The notes under the pieces: generated by a model
The model's database searches: none
Told to the model about the DNA's origin: nothing
What the model saw: the letters and a program-made list of their open reading frames with translations, nothing else
Assembly: GCA_026225945.1 (NCBI GenBank)
Contig: JAMJFZ010000818.1
Span: 1,362,501-1,426,500, forward strand
Origin: Cricetomys ansorgei
Taxonomy: Eukaryota; Chordata; Mammalia; Rodentia; Nesomyidae
DNA length: 64,000 nt
Reading direction: 5' to 3'
Program-made: the position numbers and the translations under genes
Part shown: one piece after another, positions 33,761 to 45,690 of the stretch
How the letters are laid out: every line of letters begins with the position of its first letter
Position numbering within the stretch: position 1 is the stretch's first letter

Positions 33761-33942
33761 TTCCTACATGAGATGGTCCCATGGATAATTGAAAAGTTTT
33801 CTGGTTGAAAGAATGGCCATGTGCCATCAAATCATGTCATGGTGACTTGACTGGCCCCATTATGTACATCCCTGAAGTTATGCTCTTGCTCCAGTTTCCC
33901 CGGGTGTCCCGGTACCCAAGAGCAGCTCTGTCATCAGGAATG

Positions 33943-34030
33943 TCCCTGGGCTGGCCTACCGCTCAGTGGTAGAGTATAGTTGCCTAGTGTTGGAGAGGTT
34001 CCGAGTTTGAGAGACGCCACAGAATGAAGA
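33943..34030 (+). repeat. ID-type SINE (tRNA-Ala-derived)
   Basis: CTGGCCTACCGCTCAGTGGT, AGAGTATAGTTGCCTAG and GTTCCGAGTTTGAG match the ID element. The tail is a GA-rich run up to about 34095. Box A and B are degraded, so it is not a tRNA gene. Confidence 0.65.
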
Positions 34031-35153
34031 AGGGGATGGAGGGAGATAGGAAAAAGAGGAGGAGGAGAGGGAGAAAGAGGAGGGAGAAGGCTGTTGCTGC
34101 GTCTCCCAGCACATTGGTGGGGTTTGCAGTTTGGCGTCACGGTGTTAAAGATGCTTGTGATCGTGATGGCAGGCGGCACTGTCTTAATTTCTTGCTGAGC
34201 AACAGACATTTCCCAGGGGTCTTCCTGCTCTACCATCTATGGGGGCTGAAGACAAGGAAATGGGGTAAGTACCGGATGTAAGTGATGACAATGGCAGACA
34301 CAGCCTTCGCTGTCATTTACCGGCTAAACTGGAGAAAGAAAGGGGACCCCGCGGGGAGAGAAGGGCGCCCATCTCCTGTGATGAGCTCCAGTTACAGCTG
34401 ACTTCCCTTCACAGCCGCAGAAAGGGAGGCTGGGAGGGGTTAAGTGGGTAATTCAAGGTTACTTAGCTGATGTGTGATACAGTCTGATCTCCTCCTGCCT
34501 CTAGGAGCCAGGCTGTTAGTCACCCCCCGGCCTCTGGAGCAGCGTGAAGCCGCTCACACAGAGGGGCCGAGAGCACTTAAGCAAGGGGTGCAGGAGAGAA
34601 TCCCACATCCCGGAGGAGCTGAGGACACTTCACTCAGGAGGGGGCACCCATCTGGGTGGGATTTCTGAAGCTGGGAGCAAATGTTCACATATTTAGAGAG
34701 GGACTGTCCTAGGGCTGCTGATGTTTCCGTGACCCGCTTACTGAAGACTCTGACCAAGGGCAGGGCGAGTGGTCCCCAGCTGGACCACCTCGCTCCACCC
34801 TTAGCTGTGAAGCCCCAAGGCTGGAGCCCGGCGTGGGGATTAGATAATCTTTAGTTGAATTCTCAGCCCTGGGATATCCACAGGACAGGGATGTACAGAG
34901 CTCAGCATCTGTCTTCCAACTGGACCTCTCGGGGCTTCAGTCTCTTCTAGAAACTGGAATACCTACTTGCCAGATGGTTGCTAGAACAGCATAGAGATCG
35001 TGTTTAACAGTCTGACATGTGGTTGGCCTCTTTCAATGCCAAATTCTTTCTTCTGGTCCCTGAGCCTAAGCAGACCACAAGGATCAGCCTTCGATGATCC
35101 CTTCGTATAGCGGCATACCCTCAGAGAACCTGACAATAACAAGAAAAATGCAT

Positions 35154-35213
35154 ATGCACCCTGGACCATGTGTGCCATATCGGATGCACCCTGAACCATG
35201 TGTGCCATATCGG
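35154..35213 (+). repeat. 30-bp tandem duplication
   Basis: Two 30-bp units start at 35154 and 35184 (ATGCACCCTG...CCATATCGG) and differ at one base. Confidence 0.97.
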
Positions 35214-35385
35214 GACATTTGGAGACCAGTGTACCTGTGCCCAGTCCAGACTTCTGGGGCTGAGGGCCAGAGTTCAAGTTGGACAGTCCCTCACAGCATT
35301 TTACTGATCTTAGATGTGGGCAACCCAAATGTACCTGAGACAATCGTGTGTGAAGCCTATGGCCAAGTAAGAAAATGCTCTGGGG

Positions 35386-35609
35386 CAGTGGTTCTCAACC
35401 TGTGGGTCATGACCCCTTTGGGGGTTGGACAACCCTTTCGCAGGGGCCACCTAAGACCACCTGCATATCAGGTATTTACATTGTGGTTCATAACAGTAAC
35501 AAAATTACAGTTATGACGTAACAATGAAAATAATTTTGGGGTTGGGGGTCACCACCTCGAGAGGAGCTGCATTAAAGGGTGGCAGCATTAGGAAGGCTGA
35601 GAACCGCTG
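35386..35609 (+). mobile_element. URR1-type hAT (Charlie-like) nonautonomous transposon, copy 1
   Basis: The element begins CAGTGGTTCTCAACC and ends GGCTGAGAACCGCTG, imperfect terminal inverted repeats. Internal CCTTTCGCAGGGGCCACC and GTAACAAAATTACAGTTATG fit URR1. The flanking 8-mers CTCTGGGG and CTCTAGAG are a diverged target-site duplication. Confidence 0.9.
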
Positions 35610-36049
35610 CTCTAGAGCCTCTGTGGGTTGGTAGGAGCCACCGCTTCCTCCATCGATCAGAGATTCCCATGTCCCTCGCATCTGGCTTCGTCCTCTGGGT
35701 ACATCCGTATCTTCCCTTCCTTTTTAACTTTAAAGGCTGTGTTCTGTACATTTACGATTCACAGCACAGCGTCCTGGTCCACATCATGAAGGGGCTGGGA
35801 TAGTGAGCAGCGGAGGGCCTCCGGTAGCGACCTCACGCAGTCGCCTCTGTGTGGGGTGGGCATTAGGAGCCCCCTGAACCTCTTTGGGCATGCACAGGAA
35901 AAGTGCAGTACGTTAGAAACGCCACCTCTCATGTCTGTGAGACCCTTGACCGCTCCCTCCTGCTTCACTGTTGCAATATACCAGTGCACCTACGCCCCCT
36001 CCAGTAACCAGGAACCTCCGTATGCTGGGGTCCCGCCTTCTCTGAGGGT

Positions 36050-36350
36050 GTCCACACCAAAAGCCCCTAAGAATGCCAGAGACCGTGGCTAGCACCAGAC
36101 CCTGTACACACCCTTTCTACTCCTGTACCCAGGACGGCGTTACCTATAAATCTCATCAGTGCCAGATAAGCAATCACTAGTACAGAAGAATGAGAACAGT
36201 GCAGTACAATGGAAGGCATTCGCGGAAGGTATTAACACCTAGGAACTGTTTCCTTCTAGAATCTTCCATTTAGTATTTTGGACCATGGTTGACCAGAGAC
36301 CACTGAAACTATGCAATGTGAACCTGCAGAAACGAGAGGGACAAATATGT
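36050..36350 (+). mobile_element. Old Tigger/pogo-like DNA transposon remnant
   Basis: GAATGCCAGAGACCGTGGCTAG is diverged from a Tigger interior, as are GATAAGCAATCACTAGTACAG and GGACCATGGTTGACCAGAGACC. The order fits a nonautonomous Tigger element of the kind having GGTTGACC near its end. No terminal repeat is clearly preserved. Confidence 0.45.
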
Positions 36351-36484
36351 TTCCTTTTTTTTTTTTTTTTCAACGTTTCATATATAAACAAATTAAGCGA
36401 TGTCTTTCTGTATCAGGAGTTTCTCACTTAGCGTAAAGTCCTCTGTGTTCATTAGTAACTTTGTAACAAACAAGGTCACGCACC

Positions 36485-36610
36485 CCGACTCTCCACCTTA
36501 CACGTGAAGATAACTGATTCTCGTTTAGCTGAGGTCACTCAGCTAGATTCCTTTACAAAGTGATGCAGTCAGGATTTGAACCCAAGTCCTTTCAGTCCTC
36601 CAAGTCATGT
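36485..36610 (-). repeat. MIR fragment, minus orientation
   Basis: GAGGTCACTCAGCTAGATTCC and GATTTGAACCCAAGTCC are the reverse of the MIR core. Confidence 0.6.
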
Positions 36611-37424
36611 CAGGGACAGTTGTCCCTAATACCCCAGGGACAATGCCATAAAATTCTGTCTTCCGTGGAGCAGAGCTCCCAGGGTTAGGTCAGAAGTGGA
36701 GCGGTAGGACCCCGTAAGAGCTAAGAGGTAGCCACTGAGCTATCCCTCTTCACGCTGGAGTCCGGAGTTCCAGAGTCCTCTGAGGTGCCCTGGGCAGAAC
36801 CTCACTCCCGATAGTTCGCACTCAGTTTTCCTCACAGTGGCAGGGACGAGCAGGACAGACGCCGTCATGACAGCACGTGGGTGGTTGGTCTTGCTCTGGA
36901 AGTCTGAGACTGTCTGCTTACAGGAGGGACCAGTGGGCGTGCATTCATCTATAATTTGTCACCTGACGCCTTTGTCCCTGGGATGGCTGCAAATAGTGGG
37001 TTCTCCCTGCCGTGACTTTGATGTCTGGAGAGCAAAGTAAAGGCTGACAGTGCAGTGGCCGTGTTGTCCTCTACACAAAGCCGTCGATGCTGTGAAGGGG
37101 GCGTGGGGTTCAGCCCTGTTCCCTCAGGGCTGTTTGCTTGAACAATCAGCCCTGTCGGTCAGAGCCTTTGTGAGGGGACACTGTCACCGCTGTCCCTCCC
37201 ACTCGTACGGACATAGGGGTCCAGCAGGCAGGAAGAGAGAGGGGAGGTGGACCCTGCTGCCATGCCTGGTTATATTCTTAGCCAACCTCTTCTTAAGTCC
37301 AGAAGGACCAGGGGTCACCCAGCACATGACTTGCGTCTCTGAGCATCCTTCCTCCTTCTAAAATGTGGGGTGTAGTTGGGATGTGGGGTACCGACCCTCT
37401 TGAATAAGCAGTGTGTTCATGTCA

Positions 37425-37800
37425 GAGATCGGCTACAACAGTCACGTCGCTGTAACAAAATGTCTGAGACAGCGTGTGAAAAGGAAAGGCTTGAGTTGGC
37501 TCCAGTTTTGCAGGCTCCATGGCCGACTGACCCCGTTACTTTGGTTCTGGTTTTGGTTCTGATGACACACCCTGACAGGGGTGTGTGACGTATAGACTGT
37601 TCACCCCCTGCCAGTAGCCAAAAACAGCAAGGAGGGGCCACAGTCCTTAATCTCCTTTTCCAGTGACCCACAGGCTGCCCACTAGGCCTGTCTCTGAAAG
37701 GCTTCACTCCCGATACTGCAGCGCCAGGGACCAGGCCTTTACCATGGTGGTTTTGGGGGGTATGTTTTACACCCATGCTGTGGCAGCTACTGAAACACTT
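37425..37800 (+). mobile_element. MaLR LTR (MT/ORR1 type), eroded
   Basis: CGCTGTAACAAAATGTCTGA, AAAAGGAAAGGCTTGAG and TTTTGCAGGCTCCATGG are in LTR order. A middle portion appears rearranged, with TTTGGTTCTGGTTTTGGTTC duplicated. Confidence 0.5.
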
Positions 37801-39483
37801 CTATAGGTTCATTCAAGAGCAGCCCTTCATCTCATGTGTCTAGGGGCCAGAAGTTCACGTTCAAAGTGTGAGAAGTTCCGATTCCTTCCGAAGACTAAGG
37901 AGGCGGCTCCTCTCATGGCTCTCTCATAGGTAGGATTAGAACAGGGAGCAGAGGACAGCTCTCCTGAAAATAATAATTCAGGAGGACCGGGACAGCCGCT
38001 GTGTGGGCCCTGGGTGGGAATGAGACAGCAAGCAAGACAGGAGGCATCCGTGGTAATCCTGGCAGGCGATGGCAGTGACCTAGGTCTTCAAATATAGCTG
38101 AGGAGTTGGGGCTGACCTTTGACCCTACACCTGGTCCGGCAGAGGCTGTTGGAGCGAGCACAGGGGGAGGTTAGACACTGCCCATCGTGAATCCCAAACA
38201 GGCAAGGGCTTGTTGAGCAAAACGATTAATTTATTTCACCCTCTTTAACGTAAGGCGTGTCGCCGACGTCACAGCTCGGGAGGACTTACGCTCAGGAAGC
38301 CATGATGACTCAAATGTAGTTTGAGTATGAACTGTCCCCACAGACTCGTGTATTGGATGCGTGCTCTCCAGCCAGTGGTGCTGTTTGGCAAGATGTATAA
38401 CTCTGAGTAGGGGAGACTAACAGAGAGACTAACAGAAGAAAGTAAGTTTACTTGGGGGTGAGACCTTGGGAGGTAAAAGCAGGCTGGTTCCTTCCTCCCT
38501 GCCCCAACCCGTTTCCTGTCTGCCACGTTGTGAAGAATCTCTCGCGCCAAAACGCTGATCTGCCTAAGTGTGTGGGTCCGCCAGCTGTGAGCCGAACACG
38601 CTAACCTGGAGCTAAAGGGAGTCTCCCTCACTCAGCTGCTTCTGTAAGGTGTCTGGTCACGTCTGATAAAGCAAAAGGTTGGGAACATTCAGGCAGAGGG
38701 GTAACACCCAGTCCCTGACAATGCTAGTCTCCTGCTTGGTTATTCTCTCTCCCACCTCCTTTATGCCAAGATTTGGGGACCCAGAGGCAAGATGCTGCCT
38801 ACACCCTTGGTGGCGCCTCAGGCTAGTTGAGGGAGGCATTGCACACGAAGGAGAAGAATTGATCTCCGGCCTGGGCAAAGGCCTCTGGGATGTCCTGGGG
38901 AGGAGGAAAATCTGTGGGTGGAGACAGGTGGTGGGAACAGCCCCCACTGGGATCCCCAGCCCCAGTTGCCAGTCTGGACAGGGAACAGAGTAACCTGATC
39001 AGGCCTGGGAATCTCTCCCAGCCTTGGAAGGGACAGGGTATGTGAGTGTGTGCGCTGAGACAGGGCACAGTCACCTAAATAGCCCAGGTCACGAGGCATA
39101 AGGTGCAGGGGGCTGTGACAGCCACGAGGGTCAGAAGATTCACACAGGAGGTACCATCAGAGTTGAGAAAAAGGAAATTGGAACCTGAGCTGGCCCTGGG
39201 CCATCCTGAGAAAGGGCAGGGTGGAAATAACTCAGGACCGTCAGCAGCCACAGGCCGGGACGTGCTTCTGGATGGCACCTGACGGGATCTTTCAAACCAC
39301 AGACTGTGCACGCTGGCTCTGACCTTTCTGTACTCAGCCCAGAGAGTGTGGTTCGCAGTTGTGAAACTCAGACGCAACTGAAATACCCATCCAGGAAGGG
39401 TCTAACATGAGCTCTAGTCAGCACTAAACACATGTACATACCAGTGGCACTAAATGAAATGCCTGTGCACATGTATGCACTGT

Positions 39484-39508
39484 ACACACACACACACACA
39501 CACACACA
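39484..39508 (+). repeat. (CA)n microsatellite
   Basis: An uninterrupted AC run of about 25 bp. Confidence 0.95.
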
Positions 39509-40348
39509 GAGTTACAGAAGTGATGATTTTGAGAAGGAATGGGGAGATACAAGGGAGAACAGGAAAGGTAAAAATGATATCCATACAGTGCTCGTGTGAG
39601 AAAGTCTGTAAAAAAAGAAAAGAATATTTTAAATTAAAATTTTAAAACAAAAATCGAGGTCCAGTTACCACACAGGCACAAGAATGTTGAAGAAGGAGCA
39701 TTCACACAAACAAATCTCAGACACATCCCATGGGCGCAGAGAAAGTTCGAGAATGTGGTGGAGTGCTGATACCGCTTTATTGACGTGTGTCTGCCGAGAG
39801 CTGGGGGGAAGATCATCCGTGGGAGGCGACGATGTCACTTCACCTCCTCTGGGGAACAGCTGTGTGGGCGGGTATTTGACACCTGGAAAAGAGTTTTTTA
39901 AAGCAATCCTCTCTTCTATATGACAAAATTATTTTCAGTAATCGTATTATAATAAGTATTATTTTCACTGTTTGTTCCTTGGTTTTAAACCATCCATTTA
40001 AGAAGAATAAATTTCAATGTTAAAGATATACTCAATATCAGAAAACAGAACAGGTAGGAACCAGAAATTGATGTTTAACAAAGGAACAAGGGGGAGCGGG
40101 TGGGGGGGGGAGCTGTAGCTTATGACTCATTCCTACTCTTAAATTTTAAACACAAATTTTCAACTAGCAAAGGATGACAGAAATAACCTTAGCTGGCTTC
40201 GTGTCTAGAATCACTATTTGTCTAGAATCTTCTGTGTAAACATAGGAAGATACATTATTGCGGAGACTGAAGCCTTGGGCTGAAGTTTCATTAACTCTGA
40301 ACAATTCCAAACTGTTATTAACTTGCAAACTTTCGTTATTATATTTAT

Positions 40349-40353
<5 letters not shown>

Positions 40354-40431
<78 letters not shown>

Positions 40432-40432
40432 C
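40354..40432 (+). repeat. Compound (TG)n(TCTG)n microsatellite
   Basis: About 42 bp of TG pass directly into about nine TCTG units at 40396-40432. Confidence 0.97.
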
Positions 40433-40760
40433 CCCGTGTGTCTGTGCGTGTGCTCGCATGTGCACACGTGTCTATGTGTGCACCATTGGTAAAGGGCTGC
40501 CCAGGCCTTGGCGTCTGTATTGTCTGCAGGTGTTGGCTTTATGTAAAAGATGTTTGATTGCTCATTATCTGCCCATGCTATCAATAGAACGCCTGAGGAG
40601 CTTAGGTATCAATAAAACCCCTGAGATGAGAGGCTCACAGTTCCACTGTCCAGGATGGCATTTGCCATAATAGTGATTCCCTCTGCTGAGGTCTGGCAGG
40701 GTTTGCACCTATGACTATGCCTCCTTGTCTGTCTTGCTGGGCCACACAGCAGCGAACTGC

Positions 40761-40764
<4 letters not shown>

Positions 40765-40800
<36 letters not shown>

Positions 40801-40940
40801 CGCGCACGCGCGCGTGCATGTATCAGAGGACAACTTGCAGAAATCCATTCTCCTACCGTGCTGATCTCAGGAACCGAACTCAGGTCGTCAGGCTTGGCTG
40901 CAAGCGCCTCCACCCACTGAACCATCTTACCCACCTGTAG
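40765..40940 (-). repeat. B3-type SINE with (TG)n(CG)n tail, minus orientation
   Basis: TCAGAGGACAACTTGCAGAA and AACCGAACTCAGGTCGTCAG, followed by CCCACTGAACCATCTTACCC, are the reverse of a B3. Its tail on the + strand start is TG repeat passing into GCGCGCACGCGC (40793-40815), strongly Z-DNA-prone. Confidence 0.8.
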
Positions 40941-41399
40941 CTTGCAAACCTGTGAAAGAGTCCTGCAGCTTGGACAGGTTGTATCAGGGATGGCTGACTC
41001 TCAGGGTGAGTCTCTGAACCGGCCTCACATAGAACCTGACAACGGCTGGAGAACACCTGATAAGAAGGTGTCCATTTGAAGCTCCTGGGTAAAAAGACCT
41101 AACAGTAACACGGCGACAGTTCAGATCCAGACAGATACTATACTTTCTCGGGTGAGGCAATTTCAGAACCTTGCCGTTCTTTAACTCGCCGGGGCATGGT
41201 GATGAGGGAAAGCACACAGGCTTTTTTACCTGTTGGAAACTTCTGCCAGGCAACTTGGCTGCTTGTTACCTGTGGAGTGAGGGCCTCAGCCTGGCCCTCC
41301 GGGCTGTATCCTGGGAAGCGCCAGGGAGGGACCTGCCTCAGATTAAAGACCACCCCAGCACTGTCTTCACCAGCTCCCTTCTTTCAGCCTAGGAGTTAA

Positions 41400-41572
41400 G
41401 ACTGTGTTGAACTGTCTGGGTTCTTATCCTGACCTGAGGTACATTACTGCGCTTCCCCCAGCCTCGGTTTCCCCCTCCGTAATACCACTGAGTGGTTGAG
41501 CAGGTGACATATTTTATAGAAAATGCACAGAAATACCTCCCAGGGGGAAGTAGGTACTCAATAAAAGCTAGC
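41400..41572 (+). repeat. MIR SINE
   Basis: CCCCCAGCCTCGGTTTCCCC, CCTCCGTAATACCACTGAG and GTAGGTACTCAATAAAAGC match the MIR core and end. Confidence 0.6.
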
Positions 41573-41849
41573 CATGTTTTCAGTGGGCGATGCATACATG
41601 CGTGCATACATGATATAATTTTAAGCAGCATGTCTCTGGAGGGAAAAAGCCAGAAGCCACTGAGCCCAGCTGTTAACCAAGGTGAAAGGGGGGATATGGT
41701 GGAATAGCCACACTTTCTTTAGGTCTCCGAGAGGCCCCGCCTCCAGCACACTTTCCTTTAGGTCTGAGGCCCCCGGGACACCTGTTTCTGGTTCCCGGAA
41801 CTCTCCAATGCCGTCTAGGTTTGTGATTAAGCCCATACCATTTTGTGTA

Positions 41850-42190
41850 TGTCTGGGGGGTCCGTTTCACGTATGTGCAGGTGCATGTATGGGGCTGTGT
41901 GTGCGTGCACACGTGAGGGTGGAGGCCGGAAGTCAGCCTCATCTGTCATTCCAAATGTACCACCCACCTTATCTTTTGAGGCAGGATCTCTCGCTGGCCT
42001 GGAGCTCACTGGTTTGGGCTGGCCAGCCAGGGAGCCCCAGGGATCCTCCTGCCTCTGCCTTCTCAGTGTCGGGATTACAAGCTTCCATTACCATGCCTGG
42101 ATCTTTCACACGGATACCAGAGATAGAATTCATCTCCTCACCCTGCACAGCAGACACCGCACTGCCGATCCATCTCCCCAGATGGCACAT
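41850..42190 (-). repeat. B4-type SINE
   Basis: TTTGAGGCAGGATCTCTCGC, GATCCTCCTGCCTCTGCC and GTGTCGGGATTACAAGC show a B4 read backwards. A TG-rich tail precedes it. Confidence 0.75.
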
Positions 42191-42289
42191 TTTGACGAAT
42201 GTGCAACATGGATTGCCAGCTTCTTGCACGAAGTCAGATTATCTGGCCACACCGGAGCCCCCACAAGCCCCCTAAGGTCGATGGGGGCC

Positions 42290-42688
42290 ACTGTGAGGTC
42301 AGGGAATATAACTGTCCGTGCCTCGGTGGGTGAAGTACTGTTGCACAAGCATGAGGACCTGAGTTCAAATCCCCGGCACCCACAGTAAAAGCCAGACATG
42401 GTGGCGCACACCCTGTGATCCCAACACCGAGGAGGGTGGGTCACAGGGCTCATTCCTAGCCTACTTCATGAGCTCCAGGCCAAGGTGAGAGACCCTGCCT
42501 CACAAAACAAGGTGGCCAACCTCTTGAGGTTGACCTCTGACCTCCATATACACACACAAACTCATTTGAGGTCACTGGTCATCCCAAGACATTAGAAGAA
42601 TACAAACAGGAAAGGGACATCGTTTTATGGGCTGTATAAGACTCTCTCATCTCATCGTCCACTATGGGTATTTCGGGTTGTTTCTCCT
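42290..42688 (+). repeat. Duplicated ~400-bp block, copy A (B4-type SINE plus flank)
   Basis: A B4-type SINE (GTACTGTTGCACAAGCATGA ... CCTCACAAAACAAGGTGGCC) is followed by about 120 bp beginning GAGGTCACTGGTCATCC. The whole corresponds to 44652-45086 at a near-constant offset of 2.40 kb. Confidence 0.75.
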
Positions 42689-44189
42689 CCCCCCCTGCCC
42701 TCCTCCCTACCAGTTTCCCTCCCCACCTCCACCATAGAAGCAGATGGCGCCCTCAAGCCAGAGTAGCCCTGGTGATTTGTGGTCCCTGGTTGAGCCCTGT
42801 TATTTTTAGCTGCCTCTCTCTGCCTCCTGCTGCCCTCAGCGCATTCTCTTCAGCCCCACAGGGTGGTTATGTCCGTGGTTTTCCAACCAGAGGCAATTTT
42901 GGTCCCTTGAGGGACTTTTGGCAAGGTCTGGACAGTTTTGGACTTGCTACTGGGGTCCTGAAGGTAGAAGCCCAGCACGTTACCTAGCATCTCTTCATTG
43001 GGTGAGGGGTGTGGGTGGTCCCAAAGGTTGAGTGGGTCCCCAAGATGACCAACTGGGAGGCAGCATACAAGGAAGCTCTGACTCCAAAGGAAGGAAGGGT
43101 CCATCACTGGGGTCGCTCCAAGCCTAGCACTGCCAGGTTGTTGACAGTCCCATGAAACTGTCCTCATTATGTATCAGTCAGCTGATGCCAAGTAACAAAC
43201 CATACTCAAATGTAAATGTCTTCTTTAAGCTGTTGGGATTTGCCATTTTTCAAGTTGGCAGTTTGCACTGGGTCAGATGACCGGCATATCTAGTCTTGCC
43301 TGGCCTCACTCATGTCCCCGTGGTCAGCTGCCAGGTTGGCTACGGACTAGATGCTCTGGAAGGCTGTTAGTTGAAATGAACCATGTCGGCTCTTCCTGGC
43401 ATCTTTGCCCAGTAGGTTAGTCCAAACATGTACTGGTGGCCACAGCATATAGCAAGAGGTCTGGGACTGACAAGTGTCACCCCTGCCATGCTCTATTGAT
43501 GAAAGCGAGTGACACAGCCAGGTTAGCCTGTCTCGTTCATACTCAGCAGGTTCAGGAGACAGGGTCCCACATGAATGACCACAGACTTGAGACACAGAGA
43601 GAGGGACGAGCGAATGGATGAATGGATGAACTCCGTGCCTCCGGGCACCCTTGGCACTTTCCTCCCTGGAGAGGTGGAGGGGTCTCAGTTAAAACAATCT
43701 GAGCACACAGCAGCTGGTGCCCCAGGTGGAGAACACAGGAGTGGGGCTTCTCTAGATCCGCCATGAAGTGCTTACTGACAGAAACATCTCTGCATGGGCT
43801 GGGACAGGCGTCGGTGAAGTGTCACCCCTTCCCACCCACGGAGAGGTGCGCAGACACTGGCAGCAGGAGCAAGAGCTTCTCAGTGGCCCAGGTGGCCACT
43901 CTTCCCAGTGGGGTCGGACCAGACTCGGCCCCGCAGAGCATAGCAGGTCCATCCACAAACAGCCAACAGACTGGCACAGCCGAAGCTCTGAACGAGAAAA
44001 CAAAAGTCCCAGCTTCGGGTTTAAGAGGCCTCCCTTCCCCAACCTTATCACAGAAAGAACTCCGCTTTGTCTTGAGCCCGGGGTTCAAGGACAGCTTCTT
44101 GGTGACTTGCAGGGTCTTCACCCGAACCATGCCATAACATCCTTGTAAGGACCTCCACACTCGTTCTCACACAGAAAGGGATTCTGGTA

Positions 44190-44640
44190 GCATCATTCCC
44201 CCTCTCAGAGTTTTCCACACCCTCCACCCGCAACTGAGAATCAGGCCCAGAGTCTGCTCCACGGCTGTAAAGCCTTGCCCACACCTCATTAACTCTGCAA
44301 CTTCTGCTCCTACCCTTCCTCCTGGATGCGCCACATCTCTCTGGTACACTGAGCTTGCTCATGCCTCAGGGCCTTTGCACCAACTGCTCCCTGGGCCTGG
44401 AAACCTCTTCGCCAGGGTATGTACTTATCTTTCTCTCATCTTTGTCCATGATGCCACTCCTCTTCACAGAGGCCTTCGCAACCAAGCCAGGATCCCTGTG
44501 CTCCCGGGGCCATGGCTCCTGACGCAATAGAAGGTCAGCTGCTTCGTGAATGTAAAGCCCTGGTGTGCTCATCCTGTGTCTCAAGGCCTATGTCTGGCTC
44601 GCAGTAGGTACTCAATAAACCTGTGTTGAATGAATGAATG
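44190..44640 (+). repeat. LINE-2 3' end
   Basis: CTCAGGGCCTTTGCACCAAC, TCCCTGGGCCTGGAAACC, TTCACAGAGGCCTTCGC and GGTACTCAATAAACCTG follow the L2 3' consensus order. A (GAAT)n end reads TTGAATGAATGAATGAG. Confidence 0.75.
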
Positions 44641-44651
44641 AGAGAATCCTG

Positions 44652-45086
44652 TAAGGTTAGGGAAAAAAAGAGTACAGAGCTCAAAGTGATGAATGAACTC
44701 ACTTGAGAAGCTGGGTCCCTGACTCAGTGGGTGCAGTACTGTTGCATGAGGGCCTGAGTTCAGATCCTCGCACCCACAGTAAAAGTCAGACATGGTGACG
44801 CACACCCTGTGATCCCAACGCCGAGGAGGGTCGGTCCCTGGAGCTTGTGCCTAGCCTAATTGAAGAACTCCAGGCCAAGCAAGGTGAGAGACCCTGCCTC
44901 ACAAAACAAGGTGGCCATCCTCTTGAGGTTGACCTCTGACCTACATATACACACACAAGAGATTCACTCGAGGTCACTAGTCATCCTAAAACATTAGACT
45001 ATGAACAGGCAAGGGAGATCATTTTACAGACTATAATATTCTATCATCTCATCTATTACCGACATTTTGGGTCGTTTCTTCTCTCT
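44652..45086 (+). repeat. Duplicated ~400-bp block, copy B
   Basis: The SINE part (GTACTGTTGCATGAGGGCCT ... CCTCACAAAACAAGGTGGCC) and the following GAGGTCACTAGTCATCC flank correspond to copy A. The flank identity is roughly three quarters by eye, so the duplication is not recent. Confidence 0.75.
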
Positions 45087-45573
45087 GGTCAATAACCCAG
45101 TGGCCCTCCTTAGACAGCCACATTTTCAATATATCCCTTTGCCTCCTTACAAAGCCCCTCTCCCCTTTCGTCGGTTCCCCAGTTTCCTCTGTGTGCTCTG
45201 AGGGTTCGGGTTCAAATCACCTCTGCTAACAGGAGGGCTTCCTTGGCTGAATGAACTTGGATCATCTTTTCCCTGTCTGTTTCATGTCTGACAACTGACC
45301 AAAAGCACAGGCTTACTGCCTGGCTCCCTGCTTCTCGTTCCCCGCATCCCTCATTGACAGCCATGAGTTCCCCATCCTAGACTTGTCTAATGTGGTTCAT
45401 CACTCGGTCCCGGGGGGCTCCTATTTGAGTTTCGTCTTGTTCTGAGGCCACAAACAAACAGCTTCCCAAGTCTTTGTCTGTGAAGGTGTTTCCAGCCTGC
45501 GGAAGGTGCGTTAGCCTTCTGCACCACAGCCCAGAACTGAGCCTCCTGATAGACATCCCTCCAGTGCCTCTGT

Positions 45574-45690
45574 GCACGGATGTGTGCACGGATGTATGCA
45601 TGTGTGCACGGATGTATGCATGTGTGCACGGATGTATGCACGTGTGCACATATGTATGCACGTGTGCATGTATGCATGCATGTGCAAGAA
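45574..45690 (+). repeat. 20-bp minisatellite (GTGTGCACGGATGTATGCAT)
   Basis: At least four near-identical units lie between 45574 and 45650, then decay into GTATGCACGTGTGCA variants. The unit is almost perfectly alternating purine-pyrimidine. Open frames in several phases arise from it. Confidence 0.9.

Larger units (their letters stand above)
30061..35385. other. Intergenic stretch with B1, B4, B3 and ID SINEs and several microsatellites
   Basis: No gene is recognised. A G13 run sits at 30144, a B1 fragment with a GGAA-rich tail at 30720 and (TG)n at 31458. SINEs occur at 31500, 31880, 32365, 33040 and 33943. A GATG/GATA array occupies 33430-33760 and a 30-bp tandem 35154-35213. An old MIR-like piece (minus) lies near 34400-34480. 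Confidence 0.6.
35610..41400. other. Intergenic stretch with a Tigger-like remnant, a MaLR LTR and GT/CA repeats
   Basis: No gene is seen. Contents are the Tigger-like piece (36050-36350), a MIR on the minus strand (36485-36610), an LTR (37425-37800), (CA)n at 39484, (TG)n(TCTG)n at 40354 and a minus-strand B3 at 40765. The block 38640-39400 looks unique, and several overlapping frames there give no recognisable protein. Confidence 0.55.

Noticed and set aside
41682..42388. 197- and 181-codon + strand frames
   Set aside because: They run through a minus-strand B4 SINE and its TG tail; frames across reversed B4 elements are commonly open.
45574..45690. Regular repeats resembling a CRISPR array
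   Set aside because: Units are contiguous with no unique spacers and the genome is mammalian; it is a minisatellite.
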